From positions 44,996-108,995 of the forward strand of contig NZ_JNVB01000004.1 in assembly GCF_000770305.1 (NCBI RefSeq): a stretch of DNA of 64,000 nt, given 5' to 3'. The notes beneath the pieces were generated by a model. It was not told the origin of the DNA. It did no database searches and saw nothing but the letters and a program-made list of their open reading frames with translations. The translations under genes were made by a program, and so were the position numbers. Positions 39,614 to 49,317 of this stretch are shown piece by piece (the first letter of the stretch is position 1; every line of letters begins with the position of its first letter). This stretch comes from Erwinia oleae. Its GTDB lineage: Bacteria; Pseudomonadota; Gammaproteobacteria; Enterobacterales; Enterobacteriaceae.

Positions 39614-40645
39614 TCAAACTGCCGTCAGGCAATAGCGCGTCACCGACTGAAACGATTCACCCGGACCCAGCCAGCAGGTCGGCTGCGGCCATTCGGGATG
39701 GTTAGGCGAGTCGGGCAGAAACTCACTCTCAAGCGCGATGCCCTGAAAAGCAGTATAGACGCCCTGTTCACGGGCGGGCGTTCCTGCCAGGTAGTTGCCG
39801 CTATAAAACTGAAGGGCAGGCGCCTCGGTAAAGACGGTCAGCTTCAGCTTGCCATCGGCAGAGCAGAGCTCAGCGGCAGGCTGCTCGCGGCTGCTGAGTA
39901 GAAAGGCGTGATCGTAACCCTTCACCGCGCGCTGATCGTCGTCCTGAAGGAAATTCTGCGCCACGCGTTTCGGCTGGCGGAAATCAAAGCTGGTGTTTGC
40001 CACGGATTTTAACGCGGCACCGGGAATGCCGTCGCTGTCAACGGGCAGATAGCGGTCGGCATTGAGCCGAAGCGTGTGCTGGCGCGCATCGCCATGCTCT
40101 GCGTCAAGATTGAAATAGGCATGATTGGTCAGATTCACCGGGCAGGCTTCATCGACCGTCGCGTGATAAGCGATGGACAGCGTGTTGTCCTCTGCCAGGC
40201 TGTAAGTCACCGTCGCCAGCAGGCGGCCGGGAAAGCCCTGATCGCCGGCCGGAGAATCAAGCTGGTAGACCACTTCCTGCGCCGACTGGCTCAGAATCTG
40301 CCAGCGACGCGCGTTAAACCCTTCCGGGCCGCCATGCAGTTGATGCTCGCCCTGATTGGCCGCAAGCTGGACCGTCGCGCCGTTGACGCTGATGCGCGCC
40401 TGAGCGATGCGGTTAGCGTAACGTCCCACCGTCGCCCCGAGATAGGCGGTCTGATGAAGGTAGTCGGACGGCGTGGCGCAGCCGAGCAGCGCTTCACGCA
40501 CCGTCCCGTCTTTCATCGGCACCCGCGCCGAGAGCCAGGTCGCGCCCCAATCCATAAAGGTGACGACCATGCCTGCGGCATTGCGCAATGTGGTTATACG
40601 CCACGGCTGGCCGTCTGGCGCCAGCGCCTCAGTTCCGGTTAGCAT
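39614..40645 (-). CDS. galM: Galactose-1-epimerase (mutarotase)
   Basis: A 343-residue aldose 1-epimerase (E. coli: 346). [26 protein letters not shown] (catalytic His) and the C-terminal catalytic Glu in [17 protein letters not shown] are present. It interconverts the anomers of galactose. Last gene of galTKM; overlaps galK by 7 bp. Confidence 0.96.
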   Translation of the reverse strand: MLTGTEALAPDGQPWRITTLRNAAGMVVTFMDWGATWLSARVPMKDGTVREALLGCATPSDYLHQTAYLGATVGRYANRIAQARISVNGATVQLAANQGEHQLHGGPEGFNARRWQILSQSAQEVVYQLDSPAGDQGFPGRLLATVTYSLAEDNTLSIAYHATVDEACPVNLTNHAYFNLDAEHGDARQHTLRLNADRYLPVDSDGIPGAALKSVANTSFDFRQPKRVAQNFLQDDDQRAVKGYDHAFLLSSREQPAAELCSADGKLKLTVFTEAPALQFYSGNYLAGTPAREQGVYTAFQGIALESEFLPDSPNHPEWPQPTCWLGPGESFQSVTRYCLTAV

Positions 40646-41787
40646 TGGCCCGCTCCTTCAGAGGCTTTACAGACGTAAAACGTCTCTTTAATGCCTGATT
40701 TGGCTTCATACCGATCCGCAACCGCCGAACGCACCTCTTCCACCAGCGCCTGCGGCACCAGCGCCACCACGCAGCCGCCAAAACCGCCACCGGTCATGCG
40801 CACGCCGCCGCGATCGCCAATGGTATTTTTCACAATCTCCACCAGCGTATCGATAGGGGGAACGGTGATTTCAAAATCTTCGCGCATCGATGCATGAGAG
40901 TCAGCCATTAACTCGCCCATACGCGCCAGATCGCCTTTCGCCAGCGCATCAGCCGCCTCCAGCGTGCGGGCGTTTTCGGTCAGGACGTGGCGAACGCGCT
41001 TCGCGACCACCGGATCCAGTTCATGCTCAACGGCCTTGAACTGGCTCAGTTCGACGTCACGCAGCGAAGGCCGGGTGAAGAAGCGCGCGCCGGTTTCGCA
41101 CTGCTGGCGGCGCGTGTTGTATTCGCTGCCCACCAGGTTGCGGCGGAAGTTGGAGTTGATAATCACCACCGCGACATCTTTCGGCATTGGCACCGGACGC
41201 GTTCCCAGGGTGCGGCAGTCAAGCAGCATCGCGTGATCTTTTTTACCCAGTGAGGAGATCAGCTGATCCATGATGCCGCAGTTACAGCCGACAAACTGGT
41301 TTTCCGCTTCCTGCCCGTTAACCGCGATCTCGGCGCCGTCCAGCGGCAGATGGTAAAGCTGCTGAAACACGGTGCCGACCGCCACTTCCAGCGAAGCGGA
41401 GGAGCTGAGGCCCGCGCCCTGCGGCACGTCGCCGGCGATCACCATATCCACGCCGTCAAAGTCTTTATTACGCTGTTGCAGATGTTTTACCACGCCGCGC
41501 ACGTAGTTCGACCACATCTGATCCTGATGAGTCAGAATCGGCTCATCCAGCGAGAAACTGTCCTGCTGATTGTCATAGTCGGCGGCAATCACCCGCACCG
41601 TACGATCGTCACGTTTCGCACAGGCGATCACCGTCTGATAGTCGATGGCGCAGGGCAGCACAAAACCGTCGTTGTAGTCAGTGTGTTCACCGATCAGGTT
41701 GACGCGGCCCGGCGCCTGAATGGTGTGGGCGGCGTCGTAGCTGAAGATGTCTTTGAAAATCTGATGGGTAGAGGTCTTTAAAGTCAT
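40639..41787 (-). CDS. galK: Galactokinase
   Basis: A 382-residue GHMP kinase, the same length as E. coli GalK. The galactokinase signature [27 protein letters not shown]-binding [14 protein letters not shown] and motif [11 protein letters not shown] are all present. It phosphorylates alpha-galactose at C1. It starts 2 bp after galT ends. Confidence 0.98.
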   Translation of the reverse strand: MTLKTSTHQIFKDIFSYDAAHTIQAPGRVNLIGEHTDYNDGFVLPCAIDYQTVIACAKRDDRTVRVIAADYDNQQDSFSLDEPILTHQDQMWSNYVRGVVKHLQQRNKDFDGVDMVIAGDVPQGAGLSSSASLEVAVGTVFQQLYHLPLDGAEIAVNGQEAENQFVGCNCGIMDQLISSLGKKDHAMLLDCRTLGTRPVPMPKDVAVVIINSNFRRNLVGSEYNTRRQQCETGARFFTRPSLRDVELSQFKAVEHELDPVVAKRVRHVLTENARTLEAADALAKGDLARMGELMADSHASMREDFEITVPPIDTLVEIVKNTIGDRGGVRMTGGGFGGCVVALVPQALVEEVRSAVADRYEAKSGIKETFYVCKASEGAGQC

Positions 41788-41789
41788 TG

Positions 41790-42836
41790 TTATGCTCCCG
41801 TCTCGCGGAAATGAATATCACTGACGGCACGCAAGCGTTCGGCCGCCTGCTCCGCCGTTAAATCGCGCTGGGTTTCCGCCAGCATCTCGTAACCGACCAT
41901 AAATTTGCGCACCGTGGCGGAGCGTAGCAGCGGCGGATAAAAATGCGCATGAAGCTGCCAGTGATCGTTGCTCTCACCGTTAAACGGCGCGCCGTGCCAG
42001 CCCATCGAGTAGGGGAAAGAGCACTGGAACAGGTTGTCGTAGCGGCTGGTGAGCTTTTTCAGCGCCAGCGCCAGATCCTGTCGCTGTGCGTCGGTCACAT
42101 CGACGATGCGCTTAATGTGCGCTTTCGGCAGCAGCAGCGTTTCGAACGGCCATGCCGCCCACCATGGCACCACGGCCAGCCAGTGTTCGGTTTCCACCAC
42201 CGTACGGCTGCCATCGCTCAGCTCGCGCCCGGTATAGTCCACCAGCATCGGTGAGCCGTGCTGCGTGAAATACGCACGCTGCAAATCGTCTTCGCGTTTG
42301 GCTTCGTTCGGCAGAAAGCTGTTTGCCCAAATCTGACCGTGCGGATGCGGGTTGGAACAGCCCATCGCCGCGCCTTTGTTTTCAAATACCTGCACCCAGG
42401 GATAGTGTTGCCCCAAATCGGCGGTCTGCTCCTGCCAGGTTCTGACCACCTGTTCGATACCGCTAACGGGAAGTTCAGGCAGCGTTTTGCTGTGATCGGG
42501 CGAGAAGCAGATAACGCGACTGGTGCCGCGCGCGCTTTCACAGCGCATCAGCAGATCGTCGCTCTCTGGCGCATCCGGCGTATCCGTCATCAGCGCAGCA
42601 TAATCGTTGGTGAACACCCAGGTGCCGGTGTAGTCCGGGTTTTTGTCGCCGGTTGCGCGGACGTTGCCGGGGCATAAAAAGCAGTCCGGATCGTGCGCAG
42701 GCAGCGTCGCCTGTGAAGGCGTTTCCTGGGCGCCCTGCCACGGACGCTTCGCGCGATGAGGAGAAACCAAAATCCACTGGTCGGCCAGCGGGTTGTAACG
42801 GCGATGCGGGTGATCGACCGGATTGAATGTCTGCAT
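41790..42836 (-). CDS. galT: Galactose-1-phosphate uridylyltransferase
   Basis: A 348-residue HIT-superfamily enzyme, the same length as E. coli Gal[46 protein letters not shown] (catalytic His-Pro-His) and [21 protein letters not shown] are conserved. It exchanges UMP between UDP-glucose and galactose 1-phosphate. It is the first gene of the operon: galE, which precedes galT in E. coli, is absent, and modF lies upstream instead. Confidence 0.98.
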   Translation of the reverse strand: MQTFNPVDHPHRRYNPLADQWILVSPHRAKRPWQGAQETPSQATLPAHDPDCFLCPGNVRATGDKNPDYTGTWVFTNDYAALMTDTPDAPESDDLLMRCESARGTSRVICFSPDHSKTLPELPVSGIEQVVRTWQEQTADLGQHYPWVQVFENKGAAMGCSNPHPHGQIWANSFLPNEAKREDDLQRAYFTQHGSPMLVDYTGRELSDGSRTVVETEHWLAVVPWWAAWPFETLLLPKAHIKRIVDVTDAQRQDLALALKKLTSRYDNLFQCSFPYSMGWHGAPFNGESNDHWQLHAHFYPPLLRSATVRKFMVGYEMLAETQRDLTAEQAAERLRAVSDIHFRETGA

Positions 42837-42923
42837 GTTGAGTCCTGGTAACTTTTTTTATACGGCGTTGCTACTAAAAAGTAGCACAGCGCGAAAAATG
42901 AAATCGTGATCGAGTCTGGATAA

Positions 42924-42939
42924 ATGGAATCGTTTACAC
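42924..42939. promoter_or_regulatory. GalR/GalS operator upstream of galT (external-operator type)
   Basis: On the minus strand the site reads GTGTAAACGATTCCAT, one base different from the E. coli gal external operator as I recall it, within consensus GTGNAANCGNTTNCAC. It lies about 95 bp upstream of galT. Confidence 0.85.
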
Positions 42940-43011
42940 AAGCTGATAATTCCTAACCTACAGGGTTAATGGCAAAATAATCCATAGAGAGATTAGTCAG
43001 GTCAGTAAAAA

Positions 43012-43027
43012 TTGGTAGCGGTTACAT
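43012..43027. promoter_or_regulatory. Second GalR/GalS-type operator
   Basis: TTGGTAGCGGTTACAT on the plus strand matches the E. coli internal gal operator GTGGTAGCGGTTACAT at 14 of 16 bases. Its centre is 88 bp from that of the first site. In E. coli this operator lies inside galE; here it lies upstream of the first one and outside any gene. A looping role is inference. Confidence 0.7.
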
Positions 43028-43078
43028 TATGGGGGCGGCGCAGCGGTTACCGCGCCGGTCAACAGAGAGGGAAGCTTT

Positions 43079-44548
43079 TTAACGCAGCGTATCCTGCTGA
43101 TAACGGTAGCTTTCGCCATCAGGTACAAAGCTCAGACGGTGGGTGATACACTGCGGCGCATCTTCCGCATGGTGCGAAACAAAGAGCAGCTGCGTTTCAC
43201 CCTCGCCAATCAGCACGTCGATAAAGCGGCGGATCAGCTGCCGGTTGATCGGATCTAACCCTTGCAGCGGCTCATCGAGGATCAGCAGGGCTGGGTGCTT
43301 CACCAGCGCGCGGGCAATCAGCACCAGACGCTGCTGTCCCCATGACAGAGCGTGGAAAGGGGCGTCGCCTGCCTGCGCCATACCCAGAAGATGCAGCCAC
43401 TGCGCAGCAAGAAAATGCTGACGGTCAGACACCGCCTGATAAATGCCGATCGAGTCAAAGTAGCCGGAAAGGATCACGTTGCGTACGCTGCTGCTGACGC
43501 GGTAATCCAGATGCAGGCTGCTGCTGACGTAGCCAATATGCTGCTTGATGTCCCAGATGGTTTCGCCGCTGCCGCGACGGCGGCCAAACAGCGTCAAATC
43601 GTTGCTGTAGCCTTGCGGATGGTCGCCGGTGACCAGGCTGAGCAAGGTGGATTTGCCGGCGCCGTTCGGCCCGACGATTTGCCAGTGTTCGCCGGGTTTC
43701 ACTTCCCAGCTCAGGTGATTCAGAATCGGGCGATCGTTATAGGAGACCACGCCGTCGCGCAGCGTGATAAGCGGCGCGCCGGCAGCAGGCTTCGTTCTGC
43801 CTGCGGTATCGTCCGTCGCCGGCAGCGTCATGCCTGCCAGCGTCTCGCTGTGCGCCAGCTGTGCGACCAGCGCTTCCGCCATAATCGCATCGCGTGCGCC
43901 AACGTGCGTCAGCGTGCACTCCGCCAGTACGCCCACTTTTTCAATAAAATCAGGGATATCGTCAAAGCGATTAAGCACCAGGGCGAGCGTATAACCGCGC
44001 CGGTTAAGCTGATGCAGCACGTCGGCCAGATTCTTACGTGACGCCACATCCAGGCCGTCAAAAGGTTCATCAAGAATGAGCAGATCCGGTTCGGACATCA
44101 GTGCCTGGCACAGCAGCGTTTTACGCGTTTCGCCGGTCGAGAGATATTTAAAGCGGCGCGTCAGCAGCGGCGTGATGCCGAACAATTCGGCCAGCTCTGC
44201 GCAGCGCGCCGCGTTTTTTACCTCATCCTGAATGATCTCCGCCGCGGTGCGGCCGGTATCTTCTTCGCCGGGACTGAGCAGGTCGGTGTTATTGCGCTGC
44301 CATTCGTCGGAGACCAGCTTTTGCAACTGCTCCAGCGACAGGCGCGCCGGGCGGAGGAACGTGCTGGAAAAGGTGCCTTTGGCGGGCGGCAGCTCGCCCG
44401 CCAGCGCCCTGGCGAGCGACGATTTGCCGCTGCCGTTCGCGCCGACAAAGGCCCAGCTTTCGCCACCGTTAAGCGTCAGCGCATCCAGCGTCAGCGTGCG
44501 GGTTGCGCTAAGATGAAATATGCCTTGCGAAATATGCAATGTTGCCAT
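43079..44548 (-). CDS. modF: ModF, tandem ABC ATPase of the molybdate region
   Basis: A 489-residue protein with two ABC domains. Walker A motifs GANGSGKSSL (near 36) and GPNGAGKSTL (near 293), Walker B LLILDEPFDGLD and LLILDEPLQGLD; the signature regions are YLSTGETRKTLL and ALSWGQQRLVLI, divergent from LSGGQ as in E. coli ModF. No membrane segments. It lies downstream of modE on the same strand (71-bp gap). Role in molybdate handling is not established. Confidence 0.93.
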   Translation of the reverse strand: MATLHISQGIFHLSATRTLTLDALTLNGGESWAFVGANGSGKSSLARALAGELPPAKGTFSSTFLRPARLSLEQLQKLVSDEWQRNNTDLLSPGEEDTGRTAAEIIQDEVKNAARCAELAELFGITPLLTRRFKYLSTGETRKTLLCQALMSEPDLLILDEPFDGLDVASRKNLADVLHQLNRRGYTLALVLNRFDDIPDFIEKVGVLAECTLTHVGARDAIMAEALVAQLAHSETLAGMTLPATDDTAGRTKPAAGAPLITLRDGVVSYNDRPILNHLSWEVKPGEHWQIVGPNGAGKSTLLSLVTGDHPQGYSNDLTLFGRRRGSGETIWDIKQHIGYVSSSLHLDYRVSSSVRNVILSGYFDSIGIYQAVSDRQHFLAAQWLHLLGMAQAGDAPFHALSWGQQRLVLIARALVKHPALLILDEPLQGLDPINRQLIRRFIDVLIGEGETQLLFVSHHAEDAPQCITHRLSFVPDGESYRYQQDTLR

Positions 44549-44619
44549 GATTCATTCCATTTTATGCATTGTTCTTTCACTAATAGCCCCACATGCTGGC
44601 GATGTCAACGCGCGCCTGG

Positions 44620-45399
44620 TCAGAGCAGCGTGGCGATAATCACCCGATCGGCATCGAAATGCGCAATAACCTCCAGCCCCGGCCGCAGGTTTTGCTCCGT
44701 AACCCGTTGGTTAGCCAGCGTGGCGCACAGCGTTTCGCCGCCGGGCAGGGTGACCAGCACTTCGCTCTGCTCCTCACCCCTCTCAAGATGGCTGACAATG
44801 CAACTGAGCTGATTGTCTGCGTCAGAGGGCGCGCAGGTGATGTCAATCCATGGCGCCTTGATCAACACCAGTACCTCTTTGCCGCTGTCCAGCGCCAGAC
44901 GATTGGCGCTGCGTTCGGTCAGCGCGGCGGTAATGCGGGTTGCGCCATCGGCCAGCAGGATTTCAACATGTTGCTGTATGGCGCGCGCATCACGCTCCAC
45001 CACGCTGCCGAACAGCTGGTTACGCGCGCTGGTCTGCAACGAAAAGCGTGCAATCGCGCCCAGCAGGCTGCCAGGCGGAACGTCATCCTGAAGCACGTCA
45101 AAGGCGCGCTGCTGGATCTGCTCCATTAGCGCATAGAGCTGAAGCAGCCTTTCGCCATACGGCGTGAGCAGCGCGCCGCCGCCGCCTTTGCCGCCGGTCG
45201 CCCGCTCAACCAGCGTTCGATCGGCCAGCGTGTTCATTTCGTTAATCGCATCCCAGGCGCTTTTATAGCTGACGCCAGCCTGCTTTGCGCCCTGGCTGAT
45301 CGACCCGGTGAGCTGAATCTGTTTCAACAGCGCTATCCGGCGCGGATCGGCAAACAGACGCTGTTGCGATTTCAGGATCAAAGAGAGTTCGGCCTGCAT
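44620..45399 (-). CDS. modE: Molybdate-responsive regulator ModE
   Basis: A 259-residue protein (E. coli: 262). The N-terminal winged-helix domain has RRIALLKQIQLTGSISQGAKQAGVSYKSAWDAINEMN and the GGKGGGGALLTPYGERLL wing. The C-terminal half is a di-Mop molybdate-binding domain (TSARNQLFGSV, then a second TOBE-like repeat from about 190). With bound molybdate it represses modABC and activates moa genes in E. coli; candidate sites occur at both loci in this window. Divergent from acrZ. Confidence 0.95.
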   Translation of the reverse strand: MQAELSLILKSQQRLFADPRRIALLKQIQLTGSISQGAKQAGVSYKSAWDAINEMNTLADRTLVERATGGKGGGGALLTPYGERLLQLYALMEQIQQRAFDVLQDDVPPGSLLGAIARFSLQTSARNQLFGSVVERDARAIQQHVEILLADGATRITAALTERSANRLALDSGKEVLVLIKAPWIDITCAPSDADNQLSCIVSHLERGEEQSEVLVTLPGGETLCATLANQRVTEQNLRPGLEVIAHFDADRVIIATLL

Positions 45400-45425
45400 G
45401 GTTGTTCCTCGTGCAACGTCTTAAT

Positions 45426-45448
45426 GCGCAAAGTGTACACCTTTGCGC
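45426..45448. promoter_or_regulatory. 23-bp palindrome between modE and acrZ
   Basis: GCGCAAAG (45426-45433) and CTTTGCGC (45441-45448) flank TGTACAC. The arms are perfect. It lies 26 bp upstream of modE and about 95 bp upstream of acrZ. I do not recognise the binding protein. Downstream (45470-45502) an AAAGCGCAC/GTGCACTTT imperfect hairpin with nine T, which partly resembles a MarA/SoxS/Rob box, may take part in acrZ control. Confidence 0.5.
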
Positions 45449-45543
45449 GCCGCAGGCGTAAAAACAGGTAAAGCGCACAAAAGGTCAGTGCACTTTTTTT
45501 TGGCGTGGTTACAATAACTTTTTGTTCAGCAACGGAGGCTACA

Positions 45544-45702
45544 ATGCTGGAATTATTGAAAGGTCTGGCTGTTGCCATTCTGATGGTGCCGGTGGTCATG
45601 GCAATCATCCTTGGCCTGATTTACGGCCTTGGCGAAGTGTTCAACATCATTTCGAAAATTGGTCATCGTGATGACGGCGCCCCGGCGAAAAATCGTCAGT
45701 AA
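45544..45702 (+). CDS. acrZ: AcrZ, small AcrAB-TolC pump accessory protein
   Basis: A 52-residue single-helix membrane protein: [18 protein letters not shown], then [16 protein letters not shown]. This core matches E. coli AcrZ (49 residues), which binds AcrB and modulates drug export; the C-terminal tail differs and is slightly longer. Start ATG 45544 follows AACGGAGGCTACA; the in-frame GTG at 45505 has no such site. Confidence 0.95.
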   Translation: MLELLKGLAVAILMVPVVMAIILGLIYGLGEVFNIISKIGHRDDGAPAKNRQ

Positions 45703-45712
45703 TCTCTTCCCT

Positions 45713-45742
45713 CACGCCCGCCCCGCCGGGCGTGCGTTTTTT
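45713..45742 (+). terminator. Terminator of acrZ
   Basis: CACGCCCG-CCCCGC-CGGGCGTG followed by CG and six T. Confidence 0.92.
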
Positions 45743-45800
45743 GCGCTTCCTCAACGTTCCCGCTCTTCCTCTGAAAAATTCATGACACTGTTTTCCGACT

Positions 45801-45824
45801 CGTTATATCATCCGTTGCATAACG
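45801..45824. promoter_or_regulatory. ModE box upstream of modA
   Basis: A 24-bp site with CGTTATAT at the left and GCATAACG at the right, matching the form of the E. coli modA ModE operator. It is 18 bp upstream of the modA start codon. Confidence 0.8.
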
Positions 45825-45842
45825 TAAACCCTGGAGAACACC

Positions 45843-46616
45843 ATGTCTGTTGAAATGCGTCCTTACCTTGTTGGCGCGGTACTGAGCCTGAGCGTAGCGG
45901 GTCACGCCGTGGCGGCGGAGAACATCACCGTTTTTGCTGCCGCGTCATTAACTAACGCCTTGCAGGATATCGCCACGCAGTATGAAAACGGCAAAGAGGT
46001 GAAAGTGGTCTCTTCCTTTGCCTCGTCTTCCACGCTGGCGCGCCAGCTTGAGCAGGGGGCACCCGCCGACCTCTTCATTTCAGCCGATCAGCAGTGGATG
46101 GATTATGCGGTTGAGAAGAAAACCGTTGATGATTCAAGCCGCTACACGCTGCTCGGCAACGATTTGGTGCTGGTTGCGCCGGAGAAAAGCCACGCGAAAC
46201 CGGTGACCATTTCTAAAGACACCGACTGGAAAAGCCTGCTGAAAGGCCAGCGTCTCTCCGTTGGCGATCCCGATCACGTGCCTGCCGGTATCTATGCTAA
46301 AGAAGCGTTGCAAAAGCTCGGTGCCTGGGACACGCTTTCCCCGATGATGGCGCGCGGCAACAGCGTGCGTGCGGCGCTGGCGTTGGTGGAACGTGACGAA
46401 ACGCCTTACGGCATCGTCTATGGTTCTGACGCGGTGGCCAGCAAAAAAGTGACGGTAGTCGGCACCTTCCCGGAGGAGAGCCACAAGCCGGTCGAGTATC
46501 CGATGGCAATGGTGAAAGATCATAACAGCGCCAGCGTCACCGCCTTTTACAACTATCTGAAAGGGCCGGAAGCGGCTGCCATCTTTAAACGCTATGGATT
46601 TACGCCGAAACAATGA
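45843..46616 (+). CDS. modA: Molybdate ABC transporter periplasmic binding protein
   Basis: A 257-residue exported protein, the same length as E. coli ModA. A signal peptide ends near AVAAENITV. FAAASLTNALQDIATQYE, SFASSSTLARQLEQGAPADLFISAD and GDPDHVPAGIYAKEAL hold the oxyanion-binding Ser, Ala and Tyr residues. It binds molybdate or tungstate. RBS CCTGGAGAACACC; overlaps modB by 4 bp. Confidence 0.97.
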   Translation: MSVEMRPYLVGAVLSLSVAGHAVAAENITVFAAASLTNALQDIATQYENGKEVKVVSSFASSSTLARQLEQGAPADLFISADQQWMDYAVEKKTVDDSSRYTLLGNDLVLVAPEKSHAKPVTISKDTDWKSLLKGQRLSVGDPDHVPAGIYAKEALQKLGAWDTLSPMMARGNSVRAALALVERDETPYGIVYGSDAVASKKVTVVGTFPEESHKPVEYPMAMVKDHNSASVTAFYNYLKGPEAAAIFKRYGFTPKQ

Positions 46617-47302
46617 TGTTGAGCGATCCCGAATGGCAGGCCGTTGCCCTGAGCCTGAAAGTCTCCTCGGTGGCGGTGTTATTCAGCCTGCCGTTCGGGA
46701 TTCTGATGGCGTGGGTGTTGGTTCGCTGTCAGTTTCCCGGCAAAACCCTGCTCGATAGCCTGATCCATCTGCCGCTGGTGCTGCCGCCGGTGGTGGTGGG
46801 TTACCTGCTGCTGCTGGGATTTGGCCGGCGCGGTGTGATTGGCGAATACCTCTACGACTGGTTTGGTTTCAGCTTTGCCTTTAGCTGGCGCGGCGCGGCG
46901 CTGGCGTCGGCGGTGATCGCCTTCCCGCTGATGGTACGCGCCATTCGCCTCGCGCTGGAAAACGTGGACGGTAAACTGGAGCTGGCGGCGCGCACGCTGG
47001 GCGCCGGGCGCTGGCGGGTGTTTTTTACCATTACATTGCCCCTTACGCTGCCCGGCATCATTGTCGGCACCGTGCTGGCCTTTGCCCGCTCGCTGGGCGA
47101 GTTTGGCGCCACCATCACCTTTGTGTCGAACATTCCCGGCGAAACGCGCACGCTCCCCTCGGCAATGTATACGCTGATTGAAACGCCGGGCGCGGAAGGC
47201 GCGGCGGCGCGTCTGTGCGTTATTGCTATCGCGCTGGCGCTCTGCTCACTTCTGCTCTCCGAATGGCTGGCCCGCTGGGGCCGCAAACGGCTGGGGGGCT
47301 GA
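46613..47302 (+). CDS. modB: Molybdate ABC transporter permease
   Basis: A 229-residue permease, the same length as E. coli ModB, with about five transmembrane helices. [16 protein letters not shown] and the EAA loop [45 protein letters not shown] are typical. It starts inside the modA stop region and ends with one base shared with modC. Confidence 0.97.
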   Translation: MMLSDPEWQAVALSLKVSSVAVLFSLPFGILMAWVLVRCQFPGKTLLDSLIHLPLVLPPVVVGYLLLLGFGRRGVIGEYLYDWFGFSFAFSWRGAALASAVIAFPLMVRAIRLALENVDGKLELAARTLGAGRWRVFFTITLPLTLPGIIVGTVLAFARSLGEFGATITFVSNIPGETRTLPSAMYTLIETPGAEGAAARLCVIAIALALCSLLLSEWLARWGRKRLGG

Positions 47303-48360
47303 TGCTCGAACTCAATTTTACTCAGCGGCTTGGCGACCATACGCTTTCTCTTAACGTGCAACTCCCCGCGCAGGGCATTACCGCCGTTTTCGGCGTTTCC
47401 GGCGCTGGGAAAACCTCGCTGATCAACGCCATCGGCGGGCTGACGCGCCCGCAGCAGGGACGTCTTGTGCTGAACGGCAGAACCCTGAGCGATGCCGACG
47501 CGGGCATTTTCCTGGCGCCGGAAAAGCGCCGGATTGGCTATGTCTTTCAGGACGCACGGCTCTTTCCGCACTATCGCGTGCGCGGCAACCTTGAATACGG
47601 CATGGCAAAAAGCATGCGCGCGCAGTTTGACGCTATGGTGGCGTTGCTGGGGCTGGAAAAACTGCTGACGCGCTATCCTGTCTCACTCTCCGGCGGCGAG
47701 AAACAGCGCGTGGCAATCGGACGTGCGCTGCTCACCGCGCCGGAAATTCTGTTGATGGATGAACCGCTTGCCTCGCTCGATCTGCCGCGCAAACGCGAGC
47801 TGTTGCCTTATTTGCAAACGCTGGCGAAACAGGTCGATATTCCGCTGCTCTACGTCAGCCACAGCCTTGATGAAATCCTGCATCTTGCCGATCAGGTACT
47901 GGTGCTGGATGAAGGACGGGTGAAAGCGTTCGGCGCGCTGGAAAGCGTCTGGGCCAGTAGCGCAATGCGTCCGTGGCTGCCGCCTGCCGACCGCAGCAGC
48001 ATTCTGCGGGTGCAGGTGCTTGAGCAGCATCCTCATTATGAGATGACCGCGCTGGCATTAGGCGATCGCCTTCTTTGGGTCAGCCGGGTTGATGCGCCAG
48101 TGAAGACGCCGCTGCGTATTCGCATCCAGTCCGCCGACGTGTCGCTCGCGCTGCAACCGCCCGTCAACAGCAGCATTCGCAACGTGATACCGGCGCAGGT
48201 CGCGGAACTGCTGGACGTTAACGGGCAGCTTGAGGTCAGGTTATTGATCGGCCAGAGCGAACTCTGGGCGCGGATCACGCCCTGGGCGCGCGATGAACTG
48301 GCGATCAAAAGCGGCATGTGGCTTTATGCGCAGATCAAAAGCGTGGCGATTGTGGCTTAA
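47302..48360 (+). CDS. modC: Molybdate ABC transporter ATPase
   Basis: A 352-residue ATPase, the same length as E. coli ModC. Walker [11 protein letters not shown] (near 31), signature [16 protein letters not shown], Walker [13 protein letters not shown], and a C-terminal Mop domain (about 290-350) that senses molybdate. ATG 47302 is chosen because it overlaps the modB stop and gives the family length. Its stop overlaps convergent ybhA by 4 bp. Confidence 0.97.
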   Translation: MLELNFTQRLGDHTLSLNVQLPAQGITAVFGVSGAGKTSLINAIGGLTRPQQGRLVLNGRTLSDADAGIFLAPEKRRIGYVFQDARLFPHYRVRGNLEYGMAKSMRAQFDAMVALLGLEKLLTRYPVSLSGGEKQRVAIGRALLTAPEILLMDEPLASLDLPRKRELLPYLQTLAKQVDIPLLYVSHSLDEILHLADQVLVLDEGRVKAFGALESVWASSAMRPWLPPADRSSILRVQVLEQHPHYEMTALALGDRLLWVSRVDAPVKTPLRIRIQSADVSLALQPPVNSSIRNVIPAQVAELLDVNGQLEVRLLIGQSELWARITPWARDELAIKSGMWLYAQIKSVAIVA

Positions 48361-49175
48361 AGGATCTCTTTATAGAGCGTTTCGGCGATGCCCGGCTCCA
48401 GGTTGGTGCCGATAACGCGGCCGGCACGGGCTTTGATCGCTTCATCGGCATTGCCCATCGCCACGCCAAGCCCAGCCGTTTCCAGCATGCTCAGATCGTT
48501 ATAGTTATCGCCAAACGCCAGTACGTCGCGCATCTGCAAGCCTTCTGCCGCCACCCACTGCGCCAGCCGCTTGCCTTTGCTGTTGCCGGCTTTGGCGATG
48601 TCCACCTGATCGTGCCATGACCATTCGCAGGCCAGCCCCATCTCTTTTTCAACGCTTTCGGCAAACTGTTGCAGCGCACGCGTGTCGGGATGGGAGAGGG
48701 CGAATTTCCAGATCGAATCTGCCTGTTCGGCCGCGCGGGCCAGGCTGTCAACCTGCCGGAATACCGGACGCTGATGCGGCGGCAGCGACAGTCCCCAGTT
48801 AATGGTGCGGGTCACGTGGCCGGTTTCGGTTTCATACAGCATGGCATCATCGACGTACAGCAGGCCATGAATGGCGGCGTCATCCAGCATGCGGATCACC
48901 CGCAGCGCCTGATCCTGCGGCAGCGGATCGGAATCAATGACTCTTTTGTTGTGATAGTCGTATAAATAGGCACCGTTGCAGCAGATCGCGGGCGTATCCA
49001 ACGCCAGCGCCTGATAAAACGGATGGATAGCGACGTGATGACGCCCGGTCACAATCACCACTTTAACGCCCGCCTCGCGGACTTTTTTTAACGCTTCAAG
49101 CGACTCAGGCAGGATGGTTTTGCGCGGCGTCAACAGGGTGCCGTCGAGATCCAGCGCGACAATGCGATAGCTCAT
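48357..49175 (-). CDS. ybhA: HAD-family pyridoxal phosphatase YbhA
   Basis: A 272-residue Cof-type HAD hydrolase. Motif [10 protein letters not shown] with the nucleophilic Asp, motif II IVTGRH, motif III Lys in GNSKGKRL, motif [14 protein letters not shown]. coli YbhA dephosphorylates pyridoxal phosphate and other sugar phosphates. Two adjacent ATG codons (49178, 49175); 49175 gives the E. coli length and a better RBS spacing. Confidence 0.93.
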   Translation of the reverse strand: MSYRIVALDLDGTLLTPRKTILPESLEALKKVREAGVKVVIVTGRHHVAIHPFYQALALDTPAICCNGAYLYDYHNKRVIDSDPLPQDQALRVIRMLDDAAIHGLLYVDDAMLYETETGHVTRTINWGLSLPPHQRPVFRQVDSLARAAEQADSIWKFALSHPDTRALQQFAESVEKEMGLACEWSWHDQVDIAKAGNSKGKRLAQWVAAEGLQMRDVLAFGDNYNDLSMLETAGLGVAMGNADEAIKARAGRVIGTNLEPGIAETLYKEIL

Positions 49176-49317
49176 CATGATTTTCCGATAGCGACAGGAG
49201 AATCGCCGAGTTTACACCCTGCGCCCTTGCCGACAAAACCGTGCGCCATAATTCCTCCACGCTGAGGGCAAAAACGCGCTACCCTTTGCCACTCACCACC
49301 CGCAAAAAGGAGACGAT

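Noticed and set aside
43012..43035. Possible remnant of galE, because GGTAGCGGTTACATT also encodes GSGYI in E. coli GalE
   Set aside because: The match is only about 15 bp, lies on the strand opposite to galT and has no further GalE-like translation. A GalR operator explains it.
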